Positions 5,318-6,212 of a stretch of DNA of 6,212 bases are shown here, one piece after another. The DNA is from Pseudomonadota bacterium (GTDB taxonomy: Bacteria > Pseudomonadota > Alphaproteobacteria > ATCC43930 > CGMCC-115725), in NCBI GenBank assembly GCA_021790295.1, contig JAJYIC010000161.1, positions 1 to 6,212 on the forward strand, given 5' to 3'. Position 1 is the first letter of the stretch. The number at the start of each line of letters is the position of its first letter. The notes beneath the pieces were generated by a model that was given only the letters and a program-made list of their open reading frames with translations, did not search any database and was not told the DNA's origin. The translations under genes were made by a program, and so were the position numbers.

Positions 5318-6212
5318 TTATGCCACCGCCGGCCCTGCGGGGATTTCGCCAAGCCGGTCGAGGCGCGCCTCGATCGATTTCCAGACCGTTTGATAAGAAT
5401 AGCGCTCTTTTACGACCGCGATCGCGCGCTCTGCCATCTTCGCGCGCTCGCTTTCGCCAAGCGCCGCAGAGCGTTTGAGGGCGGCATAGACCTCGCCCGG
5501 CCCGCTGCGCAGGATCGTGAACGGCTTTTCCGCAATGCAGCCCCCGAAATGCTCGCAGTCGTTGGCGATCCTGCGGTCGGCGATGACGAGGGCATTCTCT
5601 TCGGTGATGTAATCGAGCATCGCCGTGTGCCGCGTCGTTACCGGCACGACGCCGTGCGCCATCCCTTCGAGGAGCGGCAGGTTCTGCCCTTCCGCGACCG
5701 GCGCGCAAAGATAGAAATCGGCAAGGCGGTAAAGCGAGGAGAGCGCCTCCTCGTCGAGAAACTCGTTGCAAAAGACGATGCGGTCGGTTTCGAGGTTTGT
5801 TCCCGCCGCCATCTTGGCGCGCACGACGTCGGCGACGACGTCGGCCAAAGAAAAGCGCGAACCCGCGGTCAAAGCCTTGACGAGAAGCACGCTGCCCGGT
5901 TCCTCGGCGGCAAAATAATAAAAACCGCGCAAAAGGGCGTCGAGGTTTTTGCGGAAATCCTCGGGATTGAGGATCGTCAGATACAGGCGAAGTTTGGGGT
6001 GGGCCGCTCTCCCGCGCGCCAACCACTCCCCGAGCGAAAGCGAACGCGAGGCTGCGACGGCGCGGCTTTGCTCGAGCGGCAAAAGAAAATTGACGAAAAG
6101 CGGAGAGACCTCGATCTCGGCGAGGCGGGCGAGCGCCTCTTCGCCGCCGCCGCGAGGCTCGGCCGGCATCGCGATCGGCGCCGGTATGTGATGGACGTTG
6201 GCAAGGCCGTGC
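5318..6212 (-). CDS. GT-B glycosyltransferase, 5' end outside window
   Basis: The frame is open to the right edge. The ATG at 6169 is probably internal, because the 14 codons before it read as protein (with VHHIPAPI, a strand-turn common before the donor domain). What remains is the C-terminal donor-binding half of a GT4-like enzyme. Numbered from that ATG, TILNPEDFRKNLDALLRGF at 65-83 resembles the 'NPxDxRKN' segment of this group, FCNEFLDEEALSSLYRLADF at 133-152 is the helix before the active site, and APVAEGQNLPLLEGM at 156-170 holds the EX7E pair (E160 and E168). VVPVTTRHTAMLDYI at 174-188 follows. The protein ends in the usual C-terminal helix and an Ala/Pro-rich tail, with a TAA at 5320-5318. 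It is the first gene of the cluster seen here and lies 11 bases from the next. Donor and acceptor cannot be read from the fragment. Its acceptor domain lies outside the window. Confidence 0.88.
   Translation of the reverse strand, partial: HGLANVHHIPAPIAMPAEPRGGGEEALARLAEIEVSPLFVNFLLPLEQSRAVAASRSLSLGEWLARGRAAHPKLRLYLTILNPEDFRKNLDALLRGFYYFAAEEPGSVLLVKALTAGSRFSLADVVADVVRAKMAAGTNLETDRIVFCNEFLDEEALSSLYRLADFYLCAPVAEGQNLPLLEGMAHGVVPVTTRHTAMLDYITEENALVIADRRIANDCEHFGGCIAEKPFTILRSGPGEVYAALKRSAALGESERAKMAERAIAVVKERYSYQTVWKSIEARLDRLGEIPAGPAVA

Noticed and set aside
4146..5393. Plus-strand open frame of about 415 codons opposite the GT4 gene
   Set aside because: It is antisense to a complete glycosyltransferase with EX7E and GTIEPRKN motifs and shows no motif of its own.
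5307..6026. Upstream extension of the GT4 frame to an ATG at 6026
   Set aside because: The extra 240 codons overlap the preceding glycosyltransferase out of frame, read as Arg-rich shadow, and the GTG at 5306 has its own ribosome site.

Overview
The window is a compact, GC-rich bacterial gene cluster read entirely on the minus strand. It holds five consecutive genes with gaps of 2 to 45 bases, and both end genes run off the window. Base composition, non-ATG starts with good Shine-Dalgarno sequences, and the pairing of a DUF4214 protein with glycosyltransferases and a small sulfotransferase suggest an alphaproteobacterium, perhaps Hyphomicrobiales. That placement is inferred from style and not from a marker gene. 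I see no RNA genes, mobile elements, CRISPR arrays, clear promoters or terminators.

In transcription order, from the right edge leftwards, the genes are: (1) the C-terminal part of a GT-B glycosyltransferase (5318-6212, 5' end outside); (2) a complete GT4-type glycosyltransferase with a GTG start (4182-5306); (3) a 623-residue multidomain protein with an N-terminal beta-rich domain, three DUF4214-like helical repeats, an acidic linker and a C-terminal beta-sandwich-like domain (2308-4179); (4) a PAPS-type sulfotransferase (1168-2262); and (5) a GT90 (CAP10-like) glycosyltransferase (1-1131). The GT90 gene starts at a TTG behind a perfect nine-base Shine-Dalgarno, and its 3' end lies just beyond the left edge.

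Together these genes look like part of an operon that builds and sulfates a surface or secreted glycan. Three glycosyltransferases would add sugars, the sulfotransferase would add sulfate, and the DUF4214 protein may be a non-enzymatic binding or scaffold partner. The enzyme families are clear from motifs. The glycan, the sugar donors and the role of the DUF4214 protein are not visible in the sequence.

The most notable items are the repeat architecture of the DUF4214 protein, the TTG-started GT90 gene, and the combination of GT4, DUF4214, sulfotransferase and GT90 in one transcription unit. Long plus-strand open frames opposite these genes are judged to be antisense shadows.
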